From the NCBI GenBank assembly GCA_014843695.1, contig CM026386.1:86943642-87007641 (forward strand): 64,000 nt of DNA. The letters are read 5' to 3'. Below, piece after piece: positions 37,696-49,330 of this stretch. Position 1 is the stretch's first letter; every line of letters starts with the position of its first letter. The notes beneath the pieces are model-generated. The model did not search any database, was not told the origin of the DNA, and saw nothing but the letters and a program-made list of their open reading frames with translations. Position numbers and translations under genes: made by a program. This DNA comes from Archivesica marissinica (lineage: Eukaryota; Mollusca; Bivalvia; Venerida; Vesicomyidae).

Positions 37696-37728
37696 GGGCT
37701 TCTATAAATGATGGTCAGTCAGGAGCCC
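37683..37728 (+). promoter_or_regulatory. gag-pol -1 frameshift signal (T TTA AAC plus stem)
   Basis: T TTA AAC (37683-37689) lies in the gag frame (codons CCT TTA AAC GTT TAG), one codon before the gag stop. After a 6-nt spacer, GGGCTTC (37696-37702) can pair with GGAGCCC (37722-37728), a 7-bp stem with one G-U pair. Slipping back one base enters the frame that runs into pol without a stop. This is the standard layout of programmed -1 frameshifting. No pseudoknot was worked out. Confidence 0.7.
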
Positions 37729-40487
37729 AGGTTGAGACTAAAGGCCATGGTGCACATACTATTGATGTTGATATGGTAGGCCCTAGTAACACTAGTAAAA
37801 TAGTGTTGCAAAACCAAACAATTGTTGCCTTGATTGACAGCGGATCACAAATTATAACAATCTCGCAATCGACTCTAGATTCCTTGAATCATAGACCCCC
37901 AGTTAAAGATATTAAAGACTTAGGTATTACAATCTCAGTAGCAAATGGAACAAAGTTAAAATATACTGGTTTTGTTGAATGTTCCATTGAACTTCCCTTC
38001 CTACCTGGTTATACTTTGAATGTTCCGGTGTTAGTCCTTCCAGATAATGAGTTTAACTCATATGTTCCTTTCATATTGGGCTCAAATGTCATCAGAATTT
38101 ACAAACGCCTATATGAGGAAGCTGTTGGTGTTTCTGATTTACCACCTGAATGGAAAATAGTATTTGAGGGGGGAATATGTCGGTCTTTCCCAATTAGGTC
38201 TATTAATAAGAAAGAACTGGTCATTCCACCTTATGAAACTGTTACGGTTAAAGGCATCAGTAGAAAACTTGATACTGACATGGTTGATTGTGTCACAGAA
38301 ACCATGGATGGCAGAAATGATTATATTGTCTGTCCCAGGGTGGTGCGCGTTGCAAACAGGGCACAGACCATAATATATGTTAAGGTGTGCAATATCTCTG
38401 CCAAACCCATTACAATCAAACCCAAGACTGACCTTGGTCAACTGTCCGAAATTAAGGTTGTCGATGATTTTGTATCTGAAACTAGAACAGATGAGGATGA
38501 GGATGGCGTTGGTCACTCAGTATCTTTTGATGATCTTGGAATAAAAATTGATAGTTCAGCCATTACATCAGAACAATTACTTAGAGTGAGACAAGTGCTA
38601 GGTAAATGGCAACAATGCTTTTCCAAACATCCCAATGACTTAGGTAATACCAACCTAGTAAAACATAGAATTGTGTTGGAAGATGAACGTCCATTTAAGC
38701 AAGCTTATAGAAGGATTCCCCCAGGCATGTATGAGGAGGTTCGTCAGCATATCAAGGAAATGCTAGACGCAGGGGTTATTCGTGAATCTGACAGCCCATA
38801 CTCGTCCAATGTTGTTCTTGTCAGGAAGAAGGATGGTTCCCTTCGATTTTGTATTGATTATAGGTTACTCAATCAAAGAACAAGGAAGGATGCGTACATG
38901 TTACCACGGTTTGATGACACCATAGATACTCTTAGTGGGTCCAAATACTTTTCCAAGTTGGACCTCCGTTCAAGTTATTGGCAAGTTGAAATGGAAGAAG
39001 CTGATAAACCCAAAACTGCTTTTTCTGTTGGAAACCTTGGTTTTTACGAATGTAATAGAATGGGCTATGGGTTAACAAATGCACCAGCTACATTCCAAAG
39101 GTTAATGGAGAAATGCATGGGTGAGATGCACCTAAGAGATTGTTTAATTTTCTTGGACGATATTTTGATCTTCTCTAAAACATTTAATCAGCATATCGAC
39201 CGCTTGGAAGCTGTCTTTGGTCGTCTTGAACAGCATAATCTAAAGTTAAAACCATCCAAATGTGAGTTATTTATGACCTCAGTCAAATACTTAGGTCATG
39301 TGGTTTCGGAACAAGGTGTTGAAACTGATCCAGAAAAGGTTTCAGCAGTTCATTCTTGGCCAATCCCTACTAATGTGAGAGAGTTACGGCAATTTCTTGG
39401 TTCTGTGGGATACTATCGTCGGTTTATTAGGGATTTTGCAAAGCTGGTCCAACCTCTACATACACTTCTACAAGGTTACCATTCAAGCCCAACAAAATCT
39501 AGGAAGAAACCCAAATTCCACCCAGTTCCATGGTCTTGGGGTGAAATACAGCAAAATGCTTTTGATCAGGTTAAATCAGCCTTATTGCAACCCCCAGTGC
39601 TTGCATATGCCGATTATAATCTCCCCTTTGTCTTGCATATAGATGCAAGTGGCTATGGTCTTGGTGCGATTCTATACCAAAAACAAGATGGTGCTGAAAG
39701 GGTAATAGCGTATGCAAGTCGTGGTCTACGACCAAGCGAGAAAAATTACCCAGCTCACAAAAGGGAATTCCTAGCCATGAAATGGGCAATTACAGATAAG
39801 TTTGCAGATTATTTGCAGGGCCATAAATTTAAGGTTATAACAGATAATAACCCGCTTACCTATGTCCTTACAAAAGCAAAGCTAGATGCTACAAGTCAAA
39901 GATGGATTGCTTCCTTGTCTTCTTTTGACTTTACCATATCATATAAGTCAGGTAAATTGAATGTTGACGCTGACAGTCTTTCACGTCACCATAACCTAAC
40001 AAAGGAAGATGTCAGTGCAATATGTAGTTCTGCTAGCACGTTCGTTCCTTTTTCTGAGACACTTGCATTCTCGTGCCCTCATTCGGCCGGTGAGGGTTCG
40101 GGCTTTGGTGGGTTTTGGGGAGTGAATAGGCGTGTTGAGCAGTCAAAAGACTCGACTATCGGGAGAGTGATTGAACTTCTAAATAGCGGTTTTCGCCCTA
40201 GGGGGAAGGACTTACGTGATGAAACACGTGGTGTTCAACAATACTTTCGACAATGGAGTCGACTAAATTTAGTCGATGGTATTTTATACAGAACCGCTGT
40301 TATAGAAGGTCAGTCAGTCAAACAACTGGTAATTCCTCAGTCATACAAAAATATTGCATTGGCTGGTATACATGAAGATGTTGGTCATCCATGTAAGGAA
40401 AAAAGTCTCTGGCTTGCAAGGTGTCGTTTCTATTGGCCTGGTCTTGAAAAAGATTTGATTAGTAGAATCGAAGCTTGTGGCCGTTGA
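37690..40487 (+). pseudogene. pol: gypsy pol: protease, reverse transcriptase, RNase H, integrase zinc finger start
   Basis: The frame is open from the frameshift site, with the first ATG at 37773, to TGA at 40485. The aspartic protease active site is IVALIDSGSQI (about residue 23 from that ATG). The reverse transcriptase spans about residues 300-540: SPYSSNVVLVRKKDGSLRFC, YFSKLDLRSSYWQ (motif A Asp) and the catalytic IFLDDILIF at 39150-39161. RNase H follows (VLHIDASGYGLGA, about residue 624, and the ITDNNPLTY region). The integrase HHCC finger begins with HEDVGH and the Cys of EACGR. The TGA falls exactly where the second zinc-binding Cys codon (TGC/TGT) is expected. Otherwise this section is intact and of normal length for gypsy pol. 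Confidence 0.93.
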
Positions 40488-42125
40488 ATATGTTACAAAA
40501 CTCCTGTTAGGCCTGCCGCTGACTTAGTTCCTATCTATACTACCAGACCAATGGACCTGGTAAGTATTGATTTTCTCTCCTTGGAGATGTCCAAAAGTGG
40601 ATATGAGAACATCCTTGTGATAGTGGATCACTTTACCCGCTATGCACAGGTTGTTCGATGTCGCAATCAGAAAGCCACTACGACTGCAAAAGCATTATTT
40701 GACAACTTCTTTGTCCACTACGGCTTTCCAAAGCAACTCCACAGCGACCAAGGTAAGAACTTTGTTGGAAAGGTTATCACAGAGCTGTGTCGATTGGTAG
40801 GTATCAGGAAGACGAAAACCACTCCTTATCATCCAATGGGCAACGGCACGGCAGAAAGATTTAACAAGACCCTTGTGGAAGTCGTGATAGCGCAGTGGAT
40901 GCGCGTTCGCTTCAGGTGCGAAAGGTCCGGAGTTCGAGCCCCGCTGGAGCCGTTACGATTGTGCCCTTAGGCAAGGCATTTAAATTCCACGTTTGCCTCT
41001 TCTCTCTCCCTCGTGGCGATGGATTCCATCAGGAATGAGGTCTCGAGAGTGATTAAATATAAGTTGAAAGAACTTGTTTCGCAATCGAGCTAAAATAAAT
41101 TTGTATAAACTAACAAGACCCTGCTCAAAATGCTGGGAACCTAACCAAATGAACATAAGTCAGATTGGAAGAGTTACGTTGGTACACGCATGGTACACGC
41201 ATATAACGCTACCAAGAGTGATGCAACTGACTTCTCTCCACATTTTCTTATGTTTGGTTGGCATCCCCGGTTGGCTATATATGTTTATTTGGGACTGGAA
41301 CCAGGTACAGTTGGTTCACCAGATACAACATCTTATGCAAAATCAGTACGAGAAAGAATGCAGTTTGCATATGAGGTGGCAGCCGATGAAGCAGGTAAGT
41401 CTAAAGCCAAGCACAAACAAGCTTACGATCAGAAGGTAAAGCACTCTAGTATCGATATGGGTGACCGAGTACTAGTCCGAAATGTTGGTCTTAAGGGTAA
41501 AAACAAACTTGCGGATACGTGGGCTCGGGAACTTTATGTTGTGACAAAAGTCTCAGATAATGACATTCCCGTGTATCATGTACAGTTGGAAACGGGCAAA
41601 GGATCCACCCGTGTCCTCCATAGAAATATGTTGTTGTCAATCAACAGCATCTGTACAGAATTGGCCGAACCTGAGAATGTAGACGCAAAGCGTGTGCATC
41701 CTACAGATAGGGGCCGTAGAACGAGAAGTGCTGCTCGCGATCAATCAGGACCATCTGACTCTGATGGTGACGCAAGTAGTTCTTCATTACCATACATTAT
41801 TTCACATTTACGAGTGAATTCGGATCAAGGTCGTTGCTTACCCAGAACACAGTCTGTATCTCAAACTGATACTGCTTTTAGCACTGAGTTGTATAGTACA
41901 AACCAGTTTGAATATGAAAGTATTGTCAATCCTGGGACTCCTGACCCATCTGTTGTACAGTCAGTTGAGCGAAACAACTCACCGAGTCTATACTTGAACG
42001 TTGAAAATCCGCCATCAGCTACTCCGGAACCTGTACGGCGCTCTACGCGAGTTAGAATTCAGCCTGACCGGTTTGGTCAGTGGGTTTATGGTCAACAGAT
42101 TAGTGAACATGAGATATTTATTTGA
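40488..42125 (+). pseudogene. gypsy integrase core and C-terminal tail, split by a SINE
   Basis: This continues the pol frame after the TGA. The integrase catalytic triad is visible: VSIDFLS (Asp), HSDQGKNF (Asp) and NGTAERFN (Glu). Right after the Glu region a SINE (40874-41110) interrupts the gene. SINE plus duplication is 249 bp, so the frame is the same on the far side, but the SINE carries stops and a TAA follows at 41142. The downstream part has a GPY/F-like module (WARELYVVTKV, then HRNMLL) and a long Ser/Pro-rich tail ending RRSTRVRIQPDRFGQWVYG. It inserts cDNA into the host genome in an active element. This copy cannot make a full protein. Confidence 0.9.
40874..41110 (+). mobile_element. 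SINE family 1, full-length copy inside gypsy integrase
   Basis: It is flanked by 12-bp duplications TAACAAGACCCT (40862-40873 and 41111-41122). The 5' head is tRNA-like, with box A-like GATAGCGCAGTGGATGCG and box B-like GGAGTTCGAGCCCC. The body has CCCTTAGGCAAGGCATTTAA and the tail TCGCAATCGAGCTAAAATAA. The intact head and clear duplication mark it as the reference copy of this family in the window. Confidence 0.93.
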
Positions 42126-42693
42126 CGTATTAATGTTTCAGGATATTCATTTGCGGGTAGTTCAGTGTGTTGTGTGATTATCATGTTGCTACAGCGGTAT
42201 TCTGTTACGGAAGTGACATTCTGTCATTCCTGAATATTGTTTTACTTTGCTTGGTATGTTGTACAACATACACCAATATAATTATTCATTTTGTTTATTA
42301 TATCAGATGATATTATCTGATTATATGGATTATAAGATAATGTATAGTCAGTTTAGTCACTGCAAAATGGATACTTTTAATTTGATGTAAATAGTATAGT
42401 ATGTGGACTTGCCTTGCTAAACGACTTCTACGACATTTATAAATTGAATGTCTGACTGTCACAGTAAAAGAGAAAAAAATGTAGTCATGTGTTTGATGAT
42501 TTGCATCATACACCGTAATGCGGGGTTGTCTTACTGCTCATAGTATGTAGTCAGTAGTGATCATAATTACCGCAGTAACTGTTGTAGGAAGTGCTTTGTA
42601 TATATGTATATCAGAGAGTAGTGTTTCTAATTTAATGCTACTTTAGTTGGTATGTATGTGTTCTTGATATTCGTAAATGTCAGGAGACATTTC

Positions 42694-42710
42694 TTGGCGG
42701 TAGGGGTATG
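42694..42710 (+). promoter_or_regulatory. gypsy polypurine-tract-like segment
   Basis: GGCGGTAGGGGTATG lies directly before the 3' LTR, where the plus-strand primer is expected. It is not a clean purine run. Confidence 0.45.
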
Positions 42711-43276
42711 TGTAACCCATGTCAAAAGTAGTTTTTACAGGTCAAAATAAATATAATCAATCAATAATTTCTTAATATAAGAGTAACAACATGTTCAATC
42801 TAATCAATAAAACTATTATATAATAGTGGTCACTAAATTGTAAACACAGACATAATCTCCAAGTATGGGTACAATGATATGCATTGATAAGCAGGAGTTG
42901 TCAGAATTTGATTGGCTTGGTTGAAGTTGCACACTTCTTGTGTGCAACAGTGTTTGTACTACACAATTAACAGGTCACTTGTTAGCAGATAGTGGAACTG
43001 TGATGTTCTCATCTTGAAATGTAGCTGTTAAATTAACTGTGGTTCTGGTAGGTTTCCCGACCCTGACTTTTAAACTACAATGAATTTATTTATCTGTTAT
43101 TAGTTAGTTATCGCGTGGATTGTTTTTGTAGTTAAGAGATTTATACGTTTGCTAAAACAAGGTCATTATGATTTCAGACCTTTTCCACGATACTCTCTCC
43201 CTCACTGATGTTAGAATAAAACCTCAAAGAAGCCTAACGATTTGTTGTATAAATTATACAAGTGAAGAACGGCTAA
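42711..43276 (+). repeat. gypsy 3' LTR
   Basis: It aligns along its whole length to 34710-35274 with about a dozen differences. The GTTGCACAC/GTGTGCAAC hairpin is kept (42926-42948). The 3' palindrome is damaged on its left arm. ATGAA follows at 43277-43281. Confidence 0.93.
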
Positions 43277-43281
43277 ATGAA

Positions 43282-43805
43282 TATTGTACGATATATGATG
43301 GAATACTATACTTGGGATAGTATTGTTTGGGGGGGCATGCATTATGGTTATATCAGGGTCATCTAATTATGGCCAGTCTGATACCGCACGGAGCATGTTC
43401 CAGTCTATACATATATCTATATATCAGAATATGTTTCTATGTACACTTTGGTCTGCATAAAGATATACCGGAAATGCAGTAATCGTAGTTAGTATTAATT
43501 AGCAAACATTATGGGCTATGTTATAATACTTCTTTCACTGCAATCAGCATGAACCTAAATAGGATATAAGAGCTCGTTAAATGACATGGATGTATCGGAT
43601 CCAGATCTATACCAATATTATGGCAAACGTTCTTACTACAGTAATTATATCGTTCAGTGAGCGTAGTTAAGGGTTGGGAGACTTGCAGTCTTCACAACAC
43701 TTTGTTTCACTTATATATATCAACACTATCAGCAGTGAGCGTAGTTTGTATGAGCAGAAGAAGTCTACAACAGACTCTGCATCTTACTTCTTTCACTATA
43801 GTAAT
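43282..43805. other. unassigned sequence between gypsy and the 272-bp repeats
   Basis: No gene was recognised. TGAGCGTAGTTA near 43658 and 43736 resembles a short motif inside the following repeats, so this may be a decayed part of the same element. Confidence 0.4.
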
Positions 43806-44349
43806 GTCAAACTGACAGCAGGACAGTTTAGCGAGCGTGTGGATACATTCAACACTTGGTGCTACTAGTACCAATGTGGGTATCTTTTCTCTAGCTGTGA
43901 CATGTAAGTGAGCGTGTTAAGTACTGGTATATCAGTCTTAATTTCACGTTAATGGCTTATCATATTCAAGAGAGCGTATACTGCCGTCAAATGTTGCTAC
44001 AGTACGGTTGGTAACAGCAGTTTTTCTCTTGAGTATGAATGTTTACCAACTGGCTTATAAATGTCTATCAACAGAATGTCAAACTGACAGCAGGACAGTT
44101 TAGAGAGTGTGTGGATACATTCAACACTTGGTGCTACTAGTACCAATGTGGGTATCTTTTCTCTAGCTGTGACATGTAAGTGAGCGTGTTAAGTACTGGT
44201 CTATCAGTCTTAATTTCACTTTAATGGCTTATCATATTCAAGAGAGCGTATACTGCCGTCAAATGTTGCTACAGTACTGTTGGTAACAGCAGTTTTTCTC
44301 TTGAGTATGAATGTTTACCCACTGGCTTATAAATGTCTATCAACAGAAT
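43806..44349. repeat. 272-bp direct repeat, two tandem copies
   Basis: GTCAAACTGACAGCAGGACA begins at 43806 and 44078. Both copies run through TGGTGCTACTAGTACCAATG and CTGTGACATGTAAGTGAGCG to ATGTCTATCAACAGAATGT, with only a few substitutions. They lie directly upstream of the tyrosine-recombinase retroelement gag and may be its 5' terminal repeats. Confidence 0.93.
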
Positions 44350-44521
44350 GTTGAGCCACTACCCAACAAAGGCATGACTTCTTGGTGTGGGTATCAATCG
44401 GGGGGGGGAATGGGTCTCAAACTGTGGCAGCAGATAGAGCCCCTGACACCCGATAGCCAGTTGCTACTACAGCTACATGTAATTTAATGCACAATTGTAC
44501 TAATTTTCAGACATCCTTGAC

Positions 44522-45391
44522 ATGCCTGCAAAACGTCGGACCAGACCAGTGGCAACTCCAGCTGCCAAGAAACGGAAGTCAGATGGAGTCCAGACCCAGC
44601 TCCTGCCACCACAACAGAGTCAGTACCAATGTGTCAGACATTGTGACCGCAGTGTGGTCCAGGTTCTACGAGAGATGCGGGTAATCCCCGAGACACCCAT
44701 CACAGGACCTCCAGCCACCTCTTCCACTGTTGCTGGTACCACCTCTCCCTCCATACAACTGTCACAAGGTATGTAGGCTGTGGAGAGTCGGCCGCTCTCG
44801 TTGGGATTGGACCCACAGATTAGGGCAAAGATAGTGGCCGACCAGTTTGTCGAGCTGGATATGCTGATAAGGAAAGTTGACTGTTCCTACAGTCATGTGG
44901 AGCAGCCGGATGGCCATCTGACCGTATCTAAGAACACAAAAAATGGATCAGAGATTAGATCTCTGGATCAGTGGTTCAGGGCTTTCCACATTTTATTAGC
45001 GTATATGTGGATCGCCAACCTTCGGCTGCTGCCATGCTGATGAAGTACTGCAGCACTGTTCAGCAGCTAGCTCGACAATCTGGCGATCATGCGGCCATAT
45101 TCTACGACCGCCAGTTCCGCCTAATGAAGGAATCGGCTGGACCATTGTATTTGTATTGTCATATAGATTTGGAACTATACACACAGGCTTTGGCCAAGGG
45201 CCTCTCGAAGCATAACCAGCCCTGTCATGCCTCCAAGCATCAACGCAAGGTGCAGAAACCATGTTTCGCCTTCAATGGTGGGGCATGTACAAGGCAAAAG
45301 TGCAAATTTATGCACAAATGCCAAAAATGTAATGGAGCACACCCCAAGACACAGTGTAAAACACCAGACTCCAACAGACCTAAATCAAAAT
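44522..45391 (+). pseudogene. Ngaro/DIRS-like gag
   Basis: It starts MPAKRRTRPVATPAAKKRKS, a basic, probably nucleic-acid-binding N-terminus. An in-frame TAG lies at about 44774. The frame then continues (GLDPQIRAKIVADQFVELD, then SLDQWFRAFHI) and shifts near 44985 into a frame ending at 45391. The C-terminal half carries a Cys/His cluster (CFAFNGGACTRQKCKFMHKC, then QKCNGAHPKTQC) of the kind found in DIRS/Ngaro Gag proteins. Not functional as it stands. Confidence 0.75.
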
Positions 45392-45634
45392 AAAACGCCA
45401 GTTACTTGGCCTTTGCCTGTGTGTCATGGTGAAGAAATGAAGTTTCACCTGTGAAATGCGAGTTGTTAAGTTCCTGGTTGCAGGGCTATAATTGTGACGA
45501 AATTCATTTTCTAGTAGATGGCTTTGCAATACCATTTATAGGTCAACGCCAGCAACTGCGGGCTACCAATCTAAAGTCAGCAATTGACAATATGCCAGTT
45601 CTGAGGCAAAAAATTCAAATATAACTGACAGAGG

Positions 45635-46918
45635 GACGTGTTTCAGGTCCTTATTCGGTTCCTCCTTTTCCAAATGTTAGAGTATCACCCCTCGGTTTGG
45701 TGCCATAAAAGAACTCAGGAGAGTTTAGGGTCATCCATCATCTGTCTTATCCTGAGGGTACACCTGTCAATGATGGAATACCATCAGAATTTTATTCAGT
45801 ACAGTATCAAGGTATTGATGATACAGTGGCATTAATAAAGCAGATCGGTCGTGGGGCCCTCCTATCCAAAACAGATATTTTGCATGCATATAAGATCATC
45901 CCTATTGCGCCTTGTGACCAGGAACTACTAGGTTTTTGTATAGATGGCCAGTATTATTATGACAAAACTCTTCCTATGGGTCTTAGCATATCGTGTAACC
46001 TTTTTGAAAGATTTATTCATGCTCTACATTGGCTAGCAGAGAAAAAACTTCATATCCCAGGATGTGCACATATCTTAGATGATTTTCTTTTTGTATCAAG
46101 GCCCAACACGCCTCAGGCTACAAGTGATTTAAATAGCTTTGTCAATATGGCTGCGGAAATTGCTATTCCTCTAAAACGGGAGAAAACAGTGTTACCATGT
46201 ATAACATTAAGTTTTGTGGGTATTGAGCTTGATTCATTAGCTATGGAAAAACGTTTACCCGAGGATAAACTAGAAAAACTGCGCACATTGTTAAGCCAAT
46301 TCATGACTAGACGCAAGGTCACTTTAATCGTTGATAGGCCTACTATCGTACGCTAGTGCAGTCGTAGCACCAGGGCGTACCATTTCTTCGCCGTCTCATA
46401 GATTTGACTATAGGTTTGAAAAAGCCATACCATAAAAGGCGCCTAAACAGTGAATCCCGGGCAGATCTTAAAGCGTGGTTGAAATTTGTGGAACATTTTA
46501 ATGGCAAAAGTATGTTTTTGCCTGACAGATGGTTATTAACAGAGTCAATCAAATTGTTTACTGATGCTTCAAATCTTGGCTTTGGGGGTTATTTGGGTAC
46601 TTGTGGTTTTCCGACCGATGGCCAATATCATGGGAACATTATCACATCACTGTGAAGGAATTGTTCCCAATTGTCCTTGCTATGGAATTTTGGGGCCAAC
46701 GGTTACGGGATCAGTGCATCAATTTTTGCACGGATAATATAGCAATTGTATACATCATAAACAAACAGACCTCTAAGGATAAAAACATTATGTGCTTGGT
46801 TAGGCGGCTGGTGGTACAATGCTTGCGGTTTAATATGCTGTTTAGGGCCACGCACGTAGCAGGCTCATAAAATGTTTTGGCTGATATGCTTTCTCGACTT
46901 CAGGTCGACAACCTTTTA
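45635..46918 (+). pseudogene. Ngaro/DIRS-like reverse transcriptase and RNase H
   Basis: RT motifs include a region before 45826 split across frames, then ALLSKTDILHAYKIIPIAP (motif A Asp), LPMGLSISCNLFERFIHALH (motif B region) and AHILDDFLFVS (catalytic Asp-Asp). After a frame break near 46340, RNase H appears: LFTDASNLGFGGYLG, then LFPIVLAMEFWG and FCTDNIAIVYIINKQ. It ends in the typical ATHVAGS motif, where a TAA replaces the next codon before NVLADMLSRLQV. Several frame breaks make the copy inactive. Confidence 0.85.
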
Positions 46919-47851
46919 CGCCTGTGTCGGTCGCAACAGCCCATACGTCGGGTAGTGAGCCAGGAGAGTTCCATCAACACTTAGCAGACACTGCCGCTCT
47001 ATTAGTGGAACAGTCTTTAGCACCATCCAGCCAAGCCACCTACCATCGCGCATTTCAGTTTTATCAGCAATTTGTAGCCGACACATTCCAAGATCCGATG
47101 GCACATTTGCCTGTATCGGGAGAAAAGATGTTATTGTTTATAGCTTATTGTTTCATAAACAAGTGTGCAGTATCAACTACATCTACATACCTTATCAGCC
47201 TTGGGACATTTTCATAAAATCCAGAACTTACCTCATGTAACACAATTATACTTGGTTAAAAAAGCCATGCAAGGTTATCATAAGATGCGTCCGTCTGCTG
47301 ACAAGGCTCCCAGTTACTATGCATGTGATGACGGGAAGTCTTTACAGTTTACCTCTACCTCGTTTTTTGAGCGAGTTCTAGTTAAAACTATGTATTGATT
47401 AGCATTCCACGCCTTTCTGAGAGTTGGGGAATTCACCTCTTCAAATAAAAACAGGCCTATTATACGAAGAGACCATATCGGGGAATTGGACATAGCACAA
47501 GGGTACAAGGATCTGGTTCTGGAAAATTACAAGCATAGCAAAGGGAAAAAGTACACCCTTCGAATTAAATTATTATTAAATTATTAATCATGAACAAGAC
47601 TTGTGTCCTGTCCATGCGATGCACGCATATATAGAACTGACAACCAATCAATCAGGGCCGCTGTTTGCATTCATGAATCAAGATCCGGTGTCAGGGTTCG
47701 ATAACAAATTTTACAAAGGCCACAGCTTTCGCATTGGCGCTGCAACTCATGCAGCCAGTCAAGGATATAATGAGGACGAGATTAGACTAATGGGACGTTG
47801 GAATTCCTACGCCTTTCGGAAATACATAAGAGTGGAAATGCTGACTAGATA
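46919..47851 (+). pseudogene. Ngaro/DIRS-like tyrosine recombinase
   Basis: The N-terminal SAM-like core-binding part reads ALLVEQSLAPSSQATYHRAF, then KMLLFIAYCF. The frame breaks near 47215 and again near 47395. The catalytic domain shows the first Arg in AFLRVGEFTS (47400s), HSFRIGAATHAASQG (His-x-x-Arg) and, 30 residues on, GRWNSYAFRKYIR with the nucleophile Tyr, so the R-H-R-Y set is still present. This enzyme replaces an integrase in DIRS-type elements, joining a circular intermediate into the genome. Broken frames indicate a dead copy. Confidence 0.85.
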
Positions 47852-47869
47852 GATGTTTGGCGTCGGTTT

Positions 47870-48790
47870 CTGTGAGCTGTGCGCCAACCATGGGGACATG
47901 GGCCTCTGGATGGTGTGCATACCATAGGATAATGGTGTCATTGGCGAGGTATTATTGGACCCCAGGACAAGCACAGTGGGATCTTATAGTAGTATGCCTT
48001 AACCTCTATGTAACAGTCGTCATATAGTACTTTGCAACTTACTATTTTCCGAGATGGTGATTTTTCATCTGTGTAAGGGTATATTATTAGTGGATTTCAT
48101 GATACTTTGTGTTTTAAGTAAATATTATACTTTGAATGCTGGAGATTACAATTATGAGTATGGTGTATTTGTTGTATGCCTAGTCATTTCATTGTGGAAG
48201 ACGTATATATACAATGTACATATATAATACTGTTCTACATGAACTAGGACACTCACAGTATAATGTATAATATTGTACGCCAATAATGTGTTATAATTGT
48301 GTTATTTGGCATGATAATGTCCGATCCATGCTCTTCCCTTCTGCCATGGGGACAGGGGTCTCTGACAGGAGTGTGAACCAAGGATTGTGACAATTACAGT
48401 CATATAGGTATGGTGTCATTTGTGCAATTGTTTGGTTATTGTATGTTAGAGAGCTATATATAATGTATATGAAAGATAATGTTTACTATGTTACGCCAAT
48501 ATACTGTTGCAGTTGTGTCCGACCGATGCTCTTCCCTTCTGCCATGGGCACAGGGGCTTCTGGCAGAAATGTGGGGCTTGGTTTGCGACAGATGTTTGCA
48601 TGCAGGTTGTTACTGTCAAGATGTCGATATTTAATGTACAAGTATTAGTCATCACGTATATATGTCATTATGTAAATATAGTCATTACTAAATGTTTCGG
48701 CCAAACCATTATTATTGTACTGCCTTGGATATGGAACAAGGGCCTCTGCTTTTAACGTGAGCAATGCTTATACCAGGCTTGCATATAAAA
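47870..48790. repeat. imperfect direct repeats 3' of the tyrosine-recombinase element
   Basis: CTCTTCCCTTCTGCCATGGG occurs near 48331 and 48529 inside a ~198-bp-spaced repeat that also includes TACGCCAATA. Weaker versions (CCATGGGGACATGGGCCTCT near 47889 and GGAACAAGGGCCTCTG near 48732) suggest further degraded copies. These are probably the element's 3' split repeats. Confidence 0.75.
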
Positions 48791-49330
48791 CTGGATAACT
48801 CAGTGCACTCCTTATGTTGGCTGGGGGTTATTGCAGTTTGCCATCCTGTTCAAATCTTACATGCACATATGTCTCATGTAATATATGGCGTGATAATAGA
48901 TCCCCCACCTTTGATTATGTACATAATTTTTTGTTTAAAAGTATTACTTGCCTAATACATATTAATACATATAAAACTTATGTATTTGATATTCCGTCAT
49001 TTGTAAAATAAATGGCCTATTTCAAATTCAAATACATCTTGTGTTGTTTAATTAGTTCAGCAAATCAAACTGAGCTAACAATAGGAGTGCAAATGTGGAT
49101 AACGTTTCTGGGAAACAGATTAGCATAAAGTTGGTGGAGTGAGTTAATATGCCATAAATACTATTTGAACGTTACACATGTCGACTTATAATAGTAAATT
49201 ACGTGCTCCATTCACACGATTGTCATACATGTACAACAAACATGTGTGTTTTTAATACATTTACAAGCGTTTTGTTTTAGAATTGCTTCATGAATATAAA
49301 AGCTGATTATCATGCAGGTAGTTTATTACA

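Larger units (their letters stand above)
34710..43276 (+). mobile_element. Ty3/gypsy LTR retrotransposon, full length but disabled
   Basis: Two ~565-bp LTRs (34710-35274 and 42711-43276) flank gag and pol, with ATGAA target duplications at 34705-34709 and 43277-43281. The pol order is protease, reverse transcriptase, RNase H, integrase, which defines Ty3/gypsy. No envelope-like frame was seen. By eye the LTRs differ at about a dozen positions over 565 bp (about 2 percent), so insertion is moderately recent. Disabling lesions are a disrupted gag frame near 36735-36760, a TGA at 40485, a SINE at 40874-41110 and a TAA at 41142. Confidence 0.95.
44350..49016 (+). mobile_element. Ngaro/DIRS-like tyrosine-recombinase retroelement, decayed
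   Basis: The order gag-like, RT, RNase H, tyrosine recombinase, with no integrase and no methyltransferase seen, fits the Ngaro group within DIRS-type elements. Direct repeats occur on both sides (272-bp pair at 43806-44349, ~198-bp spaced pair near 48319 and 48517), but I could not match left to right repeats, so the true ends are uncertain and the 5' end may be near 43.7 kb. Every gene has stops or frameshifts. Confidence 0.8.

Noticed and set aside
38139..38516. Minus-strand gene antisense to gypsy pol
   Set aside because: Shadow of the pol frame with no independent support.
42126..42710. Envelope gene of the gypsy element
   Set aside because: No open frame of useful length between the end of pol and the 3' LTR, so this is a retrotransposon without env.
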